Part shown: in pieces, positions 54,733-63,599 of the stretch | Layout: each line of letters starts with the position of its first letter | Position numbering within the stretch: the stretch's first letter is position 1 | Source of the DNA: Chryseobacterium soli | GTDB taxonomy: Bacteria; Bacteroidota; Bacteroidia; Flavobacteriales; Weeksellaceae | DNA: 64,000 nt | Assembly (NCBI RefSeq): GCF_000737705.1 | Contig: NZ_JPRH01000004.1 | Span: 1-64,000 of the forward strand | Reading direction: 5' to 3' | Translations under genes and position numbers: made by a program | The notes under the pieces: generated by a model | The model's database searches: none | What the model saw: the letters and a program-made list of their open reading frames with translations, nothing else | What the model was told of the DNA's origin: nothing

Positions 54733-55001
54733 TTGCTGAACCTTCATGTTATTAAAAAATGGAATGTTTTAAGATAATTACCACAAATATTTGTAAATAT
54801 GTAACACATAATTTCATATTTAAGTGAGATTCAAATAAATAATCTTTAAATTCTTAATTTACTTAACAAAATTAACTTTTTTTAACAATAAAATAAAAAA
54901 ATCGGTTTAAGATTTGCTAGGGATAGTTCAAGATTCCAATTTGTTTTTACTAGAATAATTGACTTAAAAACTTTAACCCAACATTAAAAAAGCAAATTAT
55001 T
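54733..55001. other. AT-rich region upstream of the Crp pair, no gene recognised
   Basis: About 270 bases without a coding frame. It must hold the promoter of the following Crp/Fnr genes. I found no clear TAnnTTTG match at the right distance. Confidence 0.4.
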
Positions 55002-55601
55002 ATGGTTATTAATGAGAATATTTTACGCTCAGCGGGAGCTAGCATGATGTGCTACAGTCCCTCGGAATATATTTTCAGCGAAGGCGATGTACCCACCTAT
55101 TACTACCAGATCATAAGTGGAGAAGTGAAGCTCAACAATTATAGTGAAGATGGAAAGGAATTTATTCAGAACATTCTGTCAGCCGGACAGAGCTGTGGAG
55201 AATCAATCCTTTTTATTGGCAAGCCTTATCCCATGAATGCAGAAGTTATTACTGAATGCCGGGTTCTGAGACTTCCTAAAGCGCAGTTTTTTGATTTATT
55301 GAATCAGACCCCACAGCTGTTCCTGGAAATAAGTACTTTTCTGTCTCAGGGTCTGTACTATAAGTTTATTATGATGCAGAATATTTCTTCTCAGCATCCT
55401 GCCACAAGGATCCGGGGACTCATGGATTATCTTAAAAATTTACATGGAAGAAGTGATGCGCCATATTCCTTCCTGATTCCTTTCACCAGAAAGCAGGTGG
55501 CAAGCCTCACAGGACTGTGTGTAGAGACCGCTATAAGAACAATAAAAGGAATGGAAAGAGATAAAATCGTTAAAATTAAAGATCGTAAAATTTTATATTA
55601 A
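55002..55601 (+). CDS. Crp/Fnr-family transcriptional regulator (tandem copy 1)
   Basis: 199 residues: cNMP-binding-like domain (IFSEGDVPTYYYQIISGEVK, about 15-120) and a C-terminal HTH (RKQVASLTGLCVETAIRTIK). Strongly similar in layout to the next gene, including FIQNILSAGQSCGESILFIG versus FIHNILAKNQSFGDSMLFLE. No FNR cysteine cluster. The binding-domain residues for cAMP are not obvious, so the ligand is unknown. Confidence 0.88.
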   Translation: MVINENILRSAGASMMCYSPSEYIFSEGDVPTYYYQIISGEVKLNNYSEDGKEFIQNILSAGQSCGESILFIGKPYPMNAEVITECRVLRLPKAQFFDLLNQTPQLFLEISTFLSQGLYYKFIMMQNISSQHPATRIRGLMDYLKNLHGRSDAPYSFLIPFTRKQVASLTGLCVETAIRTIKGMERDKIVKIKDRKILY

Positions 55602-55642
55602 AAAACAAATTTGTGTGATTAAAATTTAAAAAACACATTATT

Positions 55643-56257
55643 ATGAAAACAATAAGCTGTATGAATATCGATGGAAGTCTTTTACGGGCTTTCGGTGCGG
55701 AGGATAAATCATATAAAAAAGGAGAATTAGTATACAGGGAAGGCGATCATGCGATGTATTATTTTCAGATTGAAGAAGGAAAAGTGAAGCTTAACAATTA
55801 TGATGAAAGTGGAAAAGAATTCATTCATAATATATTGGCAAAGAATCAGAGTTTTGGAGATTCAATGCTTTTTTTGGAAAAGGCTTATCCAATGAATGCT
55901 GTTTGCCTGCTACCATCTGAAGTTATCAGAGTGCCTAAAGACAACTTCCTCGAACTCCTGAAAGAACATCCGCATCTGTCGGTATCTATGAATGCCTGCC
56001 TTTCGCACAGGCTTTATTTCAAATCGATTATGATCCAGAGCATGGCATCTCAAAGTCCGGTCTCAAGGCTTAAAGGTCTTATGGATTATCTTAAAAGTTA
56101 CCATGACGGTGAATGCGGACAGGCCTTTAATGTGGAGCTCACCAGGCAGCAGATCGCCAGCCTTACCGGTCTGAGAGTAGAAACCGTTATCAGAGCATTG
56201 AAAAAAATGGAGAAAGAGAATATCCTGTCTCTGGAGAGCAGAAAAATTCTCTATTAA
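55643..56257 (+). CDS. Crp/Fnr-family transcriptional regulator (tandem copy 2)
   Basis: 204 residues, a paralogue of the gene 41 bases upstream with the same two domains; HTH RQQIASLTGLRVETVIRALK. Both end in a K-I-L-Y tail. The pair probably arose by duplication and may bind overlapping sites. Ends at the hairpin 56405-56439. Confidence 0.88.
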   Translation: MKTISCMNIDGSLLRAFGAEDKSYKKGELVYREGDHAMYYFQIEEGKVKLNNYDESGKEFIHNILAKNQSFGDSMLFLEKAYPMNAVCLLPSEVIRVPKDNFLELLKEHPHLSVSMNACLSHRLYFKSIMIQSMASQSPVSRLKGLMDYLKSYHDGECGQAFNVELTRQQIASLTGLRVETVIRALKKMEKENILSLESRKILY

Positions 56258-56404
56258 AAGTGTTAGCTATGATCCGGATCATAAAAAAGTGAATTATAGA
56301 GTTGTATATTTGGAAAAGAACTCAGTATCAAAATAATAAATAAAAATATAGTTCTTAAGGTATTAAAATACCGGCATATCCATTAAAAAACAATCGTAAT
56401 AAAT

Positions 56405-56439
56405 AATAAGTCATGTAGAGTTTCTCTATGTGGCTTATT
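56405..56439 (+). terminator. Terminator of the Crp pair
   Basis: AATAAGTCATGTAGAG-TTT-CTCTATGTGGCTTATT, a 16-bp stem with three non-Watson-Crick positions, followed by TTAACC. Confidence 0.65.
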
Positions 56440-56458
56440 TTAACCGCTAACTCAACTC

Positions 56459-56761
56459 ATGAAGGGTCAAAAAATAGTAAAGGCGCTGAAGCATAAAAAC
56501 TTCATAAGAGTGAATAATGAAGGCTCCTGGTTTGGAGAGGGCGCTACTATTTATGCGAAAGAGATCAAAGAAAATATCTTTTTGCTGTTTGTAATTTTGA
56601 AGGATATTCATATTGAAAATATTCAGGCGCTGATTGCCCACTTCGATTGTTTCAGTAGCATAGGAACGAAAGAGCCGGAGCAGATTATGTTTTATCTCTC
56701 TATCAAAGATAAAGAAGACCTTCATTATTTTGAAAAATATTTAAAAATTTCTGACAATTAA
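56459..56761 (+). CDS. Small protein of unknown function
   Basis: 100 residues: a basic N-terminus (MKGQKIVKALKHKNFIRVNN) and a compact alpha/beta body. No family recognised. It is followed after 13 bases by another unknown gene, then by the CinA-like and dehydrogenase genes, all on the plus strand and close together. An overlapping frame on the other strand is less likely. Confidence 0.6.
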   Translation: MKGQKIVKALKHKNFIRVNNEGSWFGEGATIYAKEIKENIFLLFVILKDIHIENIQALIAHFDCFSSIGTKEPEQIMFYLSIKDKEDLHYFEKYLKISDN

Positions 56762-56774
56762 TACCTGAAAAACT

Positions 56775-57161
56775 ATGATTTTTGAAAACGACACATTAAA
56801 ATTCTGGAGTCTGCACGATAAAAATAATGTTATCGAGAATGAATCTTTGTTTCCGAGTGTTATTAATTCTTACGGAGTTACAGCATTTTTGATCAAGTCT
56901 CTGGAAAAAATAAAAAGCAATGCCCAGTGTGACATTATAAAGAACGTTATTGATACATATATTCAGGAATATATTCTCCATATCCGCGAATATCACAATG
57001 AAAGTGCTGTCATTGAATATGAAAAAGATTCAGCAATAGAAATTGAAAGCCCTTCTTTTACCTTGTATGCAAAAACAGCTTACTATAAGGTTTTGAAGGA
57101 AGAAGAATATCTGAATAAACTACTGAGCACCTTAGGGGTTGAAAAGGAAACTCTAGAATAA
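56775..57161 (+). CDS. Protein of unknown function
   Basis: 128 residues, acidic, mainly helical (FLIKSLEKIKSNAQCDIIKN, YYKVLKEEEYLNKLLSTLG). No signal peptide or known motif. Second of a close plus-strand series leading to the CinA-like gene. Confidence 0.62.
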   Translation: MIFENDTLKFWSLHDKNNVIENESLFPSVINSYGVTAFLIKSLEKIKSNAQCDIIKNVIDTYIQEYILHIREYHNESAVIEYEKDSAIEIESPSFTLYAKTAYYKVLKEEEYLNKLLSTLGVEKETLE

Positions 57162-57192
57162 ATCCCACATCACACCAAAATCACTTATTATT

Positions 57193-57693
57193 ATGGAATT
57201 TCAAAAGAACCTATTAGAATATATCAGCCAGTCGCTATTAACTACCAACGAAACTATTTCTATTGTAGAAAGCGTTACTTCAGGCTGTTTGCAGGTTGCA
57301 TTTTCACAAATGCCGGATGCCTCTTTATTTTATAAAGGTGGAATGACGGCCTATATGCTTCCTGAAAAGGTAAGACTTCTGAATGTTGATCAGGAAGAAG
57401 CCGAAGAATGCGATTGTGTTTCCGAAAATATAGCACAGACAATGGCACTGCAGGTTGCAAAATTATTTCAGTCCGACTGGTCTATAGCTACCACCGGATA
57501 CTGTACCCCAACCAAAGAGTCTGATTACAAAATATTTGCTTACTTCTCTTTTTCATACAAAGGAGAAATTGTCCTGACCAAAAAACTGGAACTGCATCAT
57601 AAAACACAGGCCCTCAATGCTCAATTGTATTATACAGAATTTATCCTGGGATGCTTTAAAAGTGAGATGAACCGTTTACTGATTTTGCAATAG
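57193..57693 (+). CDS. CinA-like C-terminal-domain protein
   Basis: 166 residues covering the CinA C-terminal domain, which in other species is nicotinamide-nucleotide amidohydrolase (PncC) recycling NMN. The active-site block reads IVESVTSGCLQ with the serine of the usual AES(C/L)T motif; FYKGGMTAYMLPEKVRLL and STTGYCTPT-like sequence (IATTGYCTPT) are also typical. The expected G[IVY]AGP after TG is altered to TTGYCTP, so activity is uncertain. The N-terminal MoCF domain is absent. Confidence 0.78.
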   Translation: MEFQKNLLEYISQSLLTTNETISIVESVTSGCLQVAFSQMPDASLFYKGGMTAYMLPEKVRLLNVDQEEAEECDCVSENIAQTMALQVAKLFQSDWSIATTGYCTPTKESDYKIFAYFSFSYKGEIVLTKKLELHHKTQALNAQLYYTEFILGCFKSEMNRLLILQ

Positions 57694-57699
57694 TTTTTT

Positions 57700-58452
57700 A
57701 TGGGGGAGTTAAGATTAAAAGACAAGTCGGTTCTTATTACAGGAGCGGACAGCGGTATCGGGAAGGCAGTAGCGCTGCTTTTTGCACAGCAAGGTGCTGA
57801 TATTGCAGTTATTTATCACACCAATAAAGAAGATGCCGAAAAGACCAAATCAGAAATTGAAGCACTGGGAAGAGAATGTATTATTTTCCAGGGAGATATT
57901 AATGATTATGAATTTTGTCAGAAAACAGTTGATGAAATGATCCAGACCTTTGGTGGTATTGATATTCTGATCAACAATGCAGGTGTCCAGTTTCCTTCAG
58001 ACAATATCGAAAATTTACAAGAATCCAATATCAGAAAAACATTTGATTCTAATATTGTAGGTATGATCTTACTGACTAAAGTTGTTTTTCCGCATTTAAA
58101 AGAAGGAAGCAGCATTGTAAATACAACTTCTGCAGCAGCTTATCAGGGACATGCCGAACTGCTCGATTACTCGGCTACCAAAGGAGCAATTGTCTCTTTT
58201 ACCCGTTCTCTGGCTTTGCAGGCAAAACCAAAAGGAATCCGTATCAACGCGGTGGCTCCGGGACCCGTTGCTACACCGCTTACCAAAGCCACATTTGGAG
58301 AAGAAGAGGAAAATACCCATCAACCTCCTTTTGAACGCAATGCAAGTCCGGAAGAAATTGCAGCAAGTTTCCTGTTCCTAGCCAGTAGTGATGCTGCACA
58401 GATCACGGGTCAGGTCATTCATCCAAACGGCGGACTGATTGTTAACGGATAA
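57700..58452 (+). CDS. Short-chain dehydrogenase/reductase
   Basis: 250 residues with a Rossmann fold: ITGADSGIGKAVA (NAD(P) loop), NNAGVQFPS, catalytic S144, Y157 and K161 (YSATK), and the PGPVATPL segment. The C-terminus ITGQVIHPNGGLIVNG matches the glucose/ribitol dehydrogenase-like classical SDRs linked to general stress. It starts 6 bases after the CinA-like gene and is probably cotranscribed. Substrate unknown. Confidence 0.9.
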   Translation: MGELRLKDKSVLITGADSGIGKAVALLFAQQGADIAVIYHTNKEDAEKTKSEIEALGRECIIFQGDINDYEFCQKTVDEMIQTFGGIDILINNAGVQFPSDNIENLQESNIRKTFDSNIVGMILLTKVVFPHLKEGSSIVNTTSAAAYQGHAELLDYSATKGAIVSFTRSLALQAKPKGIRINAVAPGPVATPLTKATFGEEEENTHQPPFERNASPEEIAASFLFLASSDAAQITGQVIHPNGGLIVNG

Positions 58453-58491
58453 ATAATTAATTTTCAATAAAAACAGCAGTAATAATCTTAT

Positions 58492-59283
58492 TTAATGCTT
58501 TCTAGCCTGTGGCTTCGACTTCATGATTGCAAAATAGGAGGTAGTAAAAGCAGACAGGCTTTGATAGCCGACTTTATATGCTACTTCGCTTAAAGTAAAC
58601 CGTTTGGTATCCAGCAGTTCAATGCTTTTTAAAATTCTTGTCAGCTGGAGATATTTCTGAAGCGTAATTCCTGTCTCTTTTTTGAATGTTCTCTGAAGGC
58701 TTCTTACCGACATTTGTGTTTTTTCTGCAAGAAGATCCATATCCAGATTATATTTGAAATTTGAATTAATATAGGTACACACCGGAATCAGCCGGATATC
58801 AGCGGGAACAGGGATTTCCAGATGGCTGCCTTCATTGCAGAAATTGGGAAGACTTTTTAAGATTGCTTTAAAAAAGATATCCTGCTCTTCATTATCCGTC
58901 AGTAATTTATTCCATTTTGAAGCATACAGCAGCATTTCCTTTAAAACCGGAGGAACGGCAAAAACATGTGCCTGCTGATAAAAAGGTTCCTCGAAGACTG
59001 TAGAGAATAAAAATACCATCAGATTCACCGTAGTTGCTTCAGTAGTTATCCGGTGCGCTTTTCCGGAAGGAATCCAGATTACATGATGCTGGGGAACCAG
59101 ATAAATCCTGCGGTCAATATGAAAATACTGATATCCTTCTTCCACATAAGTCAGCTGCGCCCGTTCATGAGTGTGCTCATGATCATCATGTTTCCAGTTC
59201 TGTTCACACCATACATAGGCTTCTTTTTCAATTGAATCAATGAAAAGGCTGTCATTCTGCTGGACTAATCCGCATTTTACCAT
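58492..59283 (-). CDS. AraC-family transcriptional regulator
   Basis: 263 residues: an N-terminal cupin-like ligand domain (HERAQLTYVEEGYQYFHIDR, PQHHVIWIPSGKAHRI) and a C-terminal double HTH (about 165-260, KTQMSVRSLQRTFKKETGIT, then SEVAYKVGYQSLSAFTTSYF). Cupin-AraC proteins usually control an adjacent gene; here the divergent WrbA-RidA fusion is the candidate target. Confidence 0.9.
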   Translation of the reverse strand: MVKCGLVQQNDSLFIDSIEKEAYVWCEQNWKHDDHEHTHERAQLTYVEEGYQYFHIDRRIYLVPQHHVIWIPSGKAHRITTEATTVNLMVFLFSTVFEEPFYQQAHVFAVPPVLKEMLLYASKWNKLLTDNEEQDIFFKAILKSLPNFCNEGSHLEIPVPADIRLIPVCTYINSNFKYNLDMDLLAEKTQMSVRSLQRTFKKETGITLQKYLQLTRILKSIELLDTKRFTLSEVAYKVGYQSLSAFTTSYFAIMKSKPQARKH

Positions 59284-59306
59284 GTCGTTCTGTATATTAT
59301 TTTTGG

Positions 59307-59314
59307 CAAATTTA
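59307..59314 (-). promoter_or_regulatory. -7 element of the AraC gene
   Basis: TAAATTTG on the minus strand, 23 bases before the ATG. Confidence 0.55.
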
Positions 59315-59363
59315 ATAAAAACGACAATACTATTTTTGTCCCTATATTTATATCCTATTCAGA

Positions 59364-60503
59364 ATGAAAAAATTAAGTTCACTTTTCGTATTTATTTTAT
59401 TATTAAAAATCAACGCTATGATGGCACAAGACAATAAAGCACATGTATTGGTCCTGATCCATTCGGATAACGGAGGAACCTATGAACTGGCAAAAGAAAT
59501 AGCCGCAGGGATTGAAAGCAGCAATCATGCATCAGCCGTTATTAAACAGGTGAAAGAATCTTCCAGCCAAAAATTAAAGAACATTCCTGTAGCTACCGTA
59601 GATGAATTGGCATCTTATGACGGAATTGCTTTTGGCTCACCCGTATACTTTGGAAATATCAGCACCGGAATGAGCGAGTTTTTATCTAAAACCGTAAATT
59701 TATGGACGAATCACGCACTCGAAGGAATGCCGGCAACCGTTTTTATGTCTGCAGGAAGCGGGGCAGGTAAAGAGCTGGCATTGCAGTCGTTCTGGAACAG
59801 TCTGGCTGTACATGGGATGGTATTGGTTTCCAACGGAATCCGCGGTACTGAAACGATGAACAAAGCTATTCCACAGGGTAATTCAGTGTTAGGGATCACC
59901 AGTGTGGCTTCTTTAAAAGACGTTGAAAGACCTACGAAAGACGAACGTCTTCTAGCTCAGCTTCAGGGAAGGAATTTTGCAAAAGTTGCGGCGGCACTGA
60001 AAGGAACATTAAGTAAAAAAGAGACGGCATCGATTGAAAAACCTATGGATTTCAAGGCGATGCTGCAACAAAAGAATATTGTCCTGCCTCAGGTTCCTAA
60101 GCCTGCAGGGAATTACAAACCTTTTGTAAGATCAGGGAATTTAATTTTTATCAATCAGGTTGCTTTAAAAGACGGGAAAATCTTAAATCCCGGTAAACTC
60201 GGAGTAGATGTTAATGAACAGCAGGTAAAAGAAGCTACAAAAGCTACTATGCTTAATGTATTGTCGGTTTTAAATGAAGCGGTTGGTGGAGATCTTAGTA
60301 AAGTAAAACAATGTGTACAGCTGACAGGTATTTTCAATACCAAAGATGATTATACCAAACATGCCGATTTAATGAATGTGGCATCCGATCTTACGGTAGA
60401 GGTGTTTGGAGAAAAAGGAAAACATGCAAGAGCTACTCTGGGAGCTTCATCCATTCCTGTGAATTCTTCTGTAGAAATACAGGCTATTTTTGAAGTGGAG
60501 TAG
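59364..60503 (+). CDS. Exported flavodoxin/WrbA-like and RidA-like fusion protein
   Basis: 379 residues: signal peptide (1-22, ending MMAQ), a flavodoxin-like quinone reductase domain (about 26-215: LVLIHSDNGGTYELAKEIA, GSPVYFGNIS, FMSAGSGAGKELAL), a linker, and a C-terminal RidA/YjgF domain (about 245-379) with R356 in HARATLGASS. The flavodoxin part resembles WrbA NAD(P)H:quinone oxidoreductases; RidA proteins remove reactive enamines or imines. Having both in one exported protein is unusual. It is divergent from an AraC gene that probably controls it. Catalysis outside the cytoplasm would need a source of reductant; unknown. Confidence 0.83.
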   Translation: MKKLSSLFVFILLLKINAMMAQDNKAHVLVLIHSDNGGTYELAKEIAAGIESSNHASAVIKQVKESSSQKLKNIPVATVDELASYDGIAFGSPVYFGNISTGMSEFLSKTVNLWTNHALEGMPATVFMSAGSGAGKELALQSFWNSLAVHGMVLVSNGIRGTETMNKAIPQGNSVLGITSVASLKDVERPTKDERLLAQLQGRNFAKVAAALKGTLSKKETASIEKPMDFKAMLQQKNIVLPQVPKPAGNYKPFVRSGNLIFINQVALKDGKILNPGKLGVDVNEQQVKEATKATMLNVLSVLNEAVGGDLSKVKQCVQLTGIFNTKDDYTKHADLMNVASDLTVEVFGEKGKHARATLGASSIPVNSSVEIQAIFEVE

Positions 60504-60525
60504 ATCACCTTTTTTACGGCACACA

Positions 60526-60560
60526 GATTGAGCTGATATAGCAGATTTTTCATCCTACAA
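60526..60560. repeat. Dispersed-repeat-like segment
   Basis: GATTGAGCTGATATAGCAGA at 60526 resembles the motifs at 9450 and 29498; a likely decayed intergenic repeat. Confidence 0.3.
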
Positions 60561-60563
60561 AAT

Positions 60564-60600
60564 AAAGAACCGGCTTCGAATCAATCAAAGCCGGTTCTTT
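60564..60600. terminator. Bidirectional terminator
   Basis: AAAGAACCGGCTT and AAGCCGGTTCTTT, a perfect 13-bp stem between convergent genes, with T-rich ends on both sides. Confidence 0.9.
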
Positions 60601-60604
60601 ATTT

Positions 60605-61111
60605 TTATATGGTTGCGTTACCTTCAACGCCATCTGAATTATTGGTTTTAGTTCCTGTAATGGCCGCAGCAGCAAAACTTAGTAAGCTCACCAGTTTTCC
60701 GGCTTTGGTATCCCAATAATAGGTTTCTTTCGGTTCTACACGGATAATGGTAACATTAGGATCGTCTTTACCATCAAACCAGGCTTTAGCCATGGGCGAC
60801 CACTTTTCTTCAATAGTCGATTTGTCTTTATAAATAGAGGCTGTTCCAAAGACGGAAAGATACTGTGAATCGCCGTTGTTCATAAAATACAGCTGTACTC
60901 TGCGGTCTTCCTTTATTTCAAAATTTTTGTTGCTGTCGGCACTGCTGATAAACCACAGATTTCCGCTGTCATCGGTTTCCTGCAGAGACATAGGGCGGGA
61001 ATTCACAGGAAGGGTTTCCAGTTCCGTACAAAACATACAGATTCTTGCGCTTTCCGACAGTTCTTTGATTTTTTTAATGGCCTCAAGATGAGTAAGATTT
61101 TCTGTTGACAT
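60605..61111 (-). CDS. Pyridoxamine 5'-phosphate oxidase-fold general stress protein
   Basis: 168 residues from the ATG at 61111 (MSTENLTHLEAIKK); the frame extends to 61180 without support. Split-barrel flavin-binding fold: CMFCTELETLPVNSRPMS, NLWFISSADSNKNFEI, RRVQLYFMNNGDSQYLSV and the typical PKETYYWDTKAGKLVSLL end. Belongs to the general stress protein 26 (PPOX-like) group; members bind flavin, F420 or heme. Precise function unknown. Confidence 0.85.
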   Translation of the reverse strand: MSTENLTHLEAIKKIKELSESARICMFCTELETLPVNSRPMSLQETDDSGNLWFISSADSNKNFEIKEDRRVQLYFMNNGDSQYLSVFGTASIYKDKSTIEEKWSPMAKAWFDGKDDPNVTIIRVEPKETYYWDTKAGKLVSLLSFAAAAITGTKTNNSDGVEGNATI

Positions 61112-61428
61112 AATAAAATATTTTAAGTGATTTGGTTTATGTTGTGAATTAAATAAACTAAAGTTGAGCATTGTATTCATAACCTAAACTTCAAAAACCT
61201 GACCAAAAAAATATAAATGTGGTATGTGTTCTCGAAAAAAATTCAATGATAATCCTTTTCAGATCATGAACACCAGTATCATATTCATGATAAAAGGCTG
61301 ATAAAGAAAAAAATGCAGAATATAGTATGAACGGGTTAAAATCATTATTTTTAGTATTTTTAACTACAGTTTATAGGAATGAAAAAGTTCATCTGCTATA
61401 CATTATTACAAAATACAGTAGAATTCTC

Positions 61429-62667
61429 ATGGAAAATTATACGGTCATCCTAGTGATCATGGCTTTAATGATCGGAATCTCCGGCCTGGCGGGTAAAACT
61501 AAAATACCCACGCCTATGCTGCTTTTAATTGCAGGAATATTGATAGGTTTTATACCTGCAATGCCTGAAATAGAGATCAATCCTGAAATTATCATGCTTC
61601 TTTTTCTACCACCATTGCTGTATGATGCCGCTTTTAATATTTCATTTCCACAATTTAAGACCAATCTCAACACCATCGGTACGCTGGCGATAGGACTTGT
61701 ATTTTTGACTACTGCCGGAATTGCCGTGCTGGCTTATTATCTTATTCCCGGGATGACCTGGCCGCTGGCATTTGTACTGGGAGCCATTCTTTCTGCGACG
61801 GATGCTGTTGCTGCGGTGGGAGTAACGAAAGGATTGGGACTTTCTCATAAGACCATTACCATTCTGGAAGGTGAAAGCCTGATCAATGATGCTTCTGCGC
61901 TGGTAGCATACCGTTTTGCAGTAGCTGCGGTAACAGGAGTTGCTTTTGTCACCTGGAAAGCTTCGTTGGAATTTATACAGGTTTTAGGCGGTGGTTTTCT
62001 GATCGGCTGGGTCATATGGAAAGGGTTGTCAATAATTATCGGGCTGTTTCGTAAGGATCATATGGTGGTGATCAGTCTCATTCTTTTAATGCCTTTTGTA
62101 ACGTATCTCATCGCGGAACATTTCCATGTTTCAGGGGTAATTGCGGTTGTTGTATTAGGATTGGGAATGTCGAAGCTGAGCCGGAATAAATTTCCCGATA
62201 ACGTTAAAGAACAGTCCCGCAATTTCTGGGATGTTATTATTTTCCTGCTTAACGGATTGATTTTCTTATTGATTGGGTTAGAATTTCCTATTGTTTTAAA
62301 AAAGATGCCTGAGGTACAGGTATGGACGTATGCAGGATATGCAGCGGTTATCGTTCTGCTGACTCTGTTGATAAGACTGGTCAGGGTATATCTGCAGCAG
62401 TTCAACCTGCAGAAAGCTTTTCAGGGGAAAAGACGCATCAGTGAAGAAGCGTTGTTTGATTCCAAGACGAGTTTTATCATCACGTGGTCGGGGATGCGCG
62501 GAATTGTCTCACTGGCCATTGCATTGGGTCTTCCTACCACGATTAATAATGGTGAAGCATTTCCGCTGCGTAATGAAATTATTTTCCTGTCCATCGCGGT
62601 GGTGCTCATTTCTCTCCTAGGACAGGGACTTACCTTACCATGGATTGTAAAAAAGCTTAAAATATAG
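61429..62667 (+). CDS. CPA1-type Na+/H+ antiporter
   Basis: 412 residues from the ATG at 61429; earlier frame starts add a lead with no membrane logic. About twelve helices with the sequence pattern of CPA1 exchangers: LLFLPPLLYDAAFNIS, GAILSATDAVAAVGV (ion-binding Asp region), EGESLINDASALVAY, and a C-terminal TWSGMRGIVSLAIAL. No long cytoplasmic regulatory tail. It exchanges Na+ or K+ for protons. Confidence 0.9.
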   Translation: MENYTVILVIMALMIGISGLAGKTKIPTPMLLLIAGILIGFIPAMPEIEINPEIIMLLFLPPLLYDAAFNISFPQFKTNLNTIGTLAIGLVFLTTAGIAVLAYYLIPGMTWPLAFVLGAILSATDAVAAVGVTKGLGLSHKTITILEGESLINDASALVAYRFAVAAVTGVAFVTWKASLEFIQVLGGGFLIGWVIWKGLSIIIGLFRKDHMVVISLILLMPFVTYLIAEHFHVSGVIAVVVLGLGMSKLSRNKFPDNVKEQSRNFWDVIIFLLNGLIFLLIGLEFPIVLKKMPEVQVWTYAGYAAVIVLLTLLIRLVRVYLQQFNLQKAFQGKRRISEEALFDSKTSFIITWSGMRGIVSLAIALGLPTTINNGEAFPLRNEIIFLSIAVVLISLLGQGLTLPWIVKKLKI

Positions 62668-62721
62668 TATTTTAGTTTCAGATTTTCTTAGGAAGTTTAT
62701 CGTCATTCAGCCTATTTTACG

Positions 62722-62729
62722 TAATTTTG
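62722..62729 (+). promoter_or_regulatory. -7 element of the AraC gene, nearly leaderless
   Basis: TAATTTTG ends 4 bases before the ATG at 62734, so transcription starts at about the start codon. Confidence 0.6.
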
Positions 62730-62733
62730 ATGG

Positions 62734-63534
62734 ATGCAAATAGCACCTTCGGCATCTTTAGCATCCTATATCAAACATTATATCTTTTTGGAAAATTCCG
62801 AAAACGATATCAAAAAGCTGAGACTATTTGCTGACGGAAATACCGGACTTATTATTTCCAGTGATATCCATATCTATCAGGATGGACTGGAGAATAATTT
62901 ACCGTTATCTTTTTTCTACGGACAGCCGACAAGATATAAAGATCTCGTTACCAAAGGTGCATTTTCTTTCATTGTAGTGGTGTTTCAGCCTTATTTTCTC
63001 AATCTGCTGCTAGGAGTTTCAGCCCGGGAGATTCAAAATCAGATGATTACTGTGGAAGATGTCATAAAAAATGACTTACAGCCTTTCCAGGAAAAGCTTT
63101 TTTATAAGGTTGATCCAAAGGTGATTATCCATGAGCTTAATGGGTATTTTACTGCATTTTTATCTAAAAAAACAGATACTGATCATCACCTTATCAAAGC
63201 AACTCAACAATATATCCTTCAGAATAAAGGAGCTCTCTACTTAAAAGATCTTGAGAATTTTACAGGATATTCTGAAAGACAGCTTGAAAGAAAATTCGAT
63301 CATTATATTGGGATTTCTCCTAAAAAATACAGCAATATTACCCGGCTTCATTATTTCTTGAGCCTTATGAAAAGCCGTAATATGGATGAAAATATTACCA
63401 GTCTTTCTTATGACGCAGGTTATGCCGATCAGTCCCATCTGATTAAAGATTTTAAAAATAATACCGGACTGACGCCTACACAGTACCTAAAAACTGAAAA
63501 TAAACTTGCGGTCAATTTTATAGAACTTCCGTGA
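62734..63534 (+). CDS. AraC-family transcriptional regulator
   Basis: 266 residues: N-terminal domain (IAPSASLASYIKHYIFLENS, GQPTRYKDLVTKGAFSFIVV), of the DUF6597-like type common in Bacteroidota AraC proteins, and a C-terminal AraC HTH pair (about 165-255, LENFTGYSERQLERKFDHYI, then SYDAGYADQSHLIKDFKNNT). The message should be leaderless. The nitrilase-like gene follows 65 bases downstream with its own -7 element and is a candidate target. Confidence 0.9.
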   Translation: MQIAPSASLASYIKHYIFLENSENDIKKLRLFADGNTGLIISSDIHIYQDGLENNLPLSFFYGQPTRYKDLVTKGAFSFIVVVFQPYFLNLLLGVSAREIQNQMITVEDVIKNDLQPFQEKLFYKVDPKVIIHELNGYFTAFLSKKTDTDHHLIKATQQYILQNKGALYLKDLENFTGYSERQLERKFDHYIGISPKKYSNITRLHYFLSLMKSRNMDENITSLSYDAGYADQSHLIKDFKNNTGLTPTQYLKTENKLAVNFIELP

Positions 63535-63535
63535 T

Positions 63536-63555
63536 AAAAACCAATGTCGGTTTTT
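63536..63555 (+). terminator. Weak terminator-like hairpin after the AraC gene
   Basis: AAAAACC-AATGTC-GGTTTTT with a run of T; short stem only. Confidence 0.4.
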
Positions 63556-63581
63556 TACAATTTTCAGATGATCATGCAGGG

Positions 63582-63589
63582 TAGCTTTG
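63582..63589 (+). promoter_or_regulatory. -7 element of the nitrilase-like gene
   Basis: TAGCTTTG, 10 bases before the ATG at 63600; a very short leader. Confidence 0.6.
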
Positions 63590-63599
63590 CAGAAAAAAG

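Noticed and set aside
56447..56725. Minus-strand 92-residue frame
   Set aside because: Overlaps the plus-strand gene 56459-56761, which is collinear with its neighbours; no support for the antisense frame.
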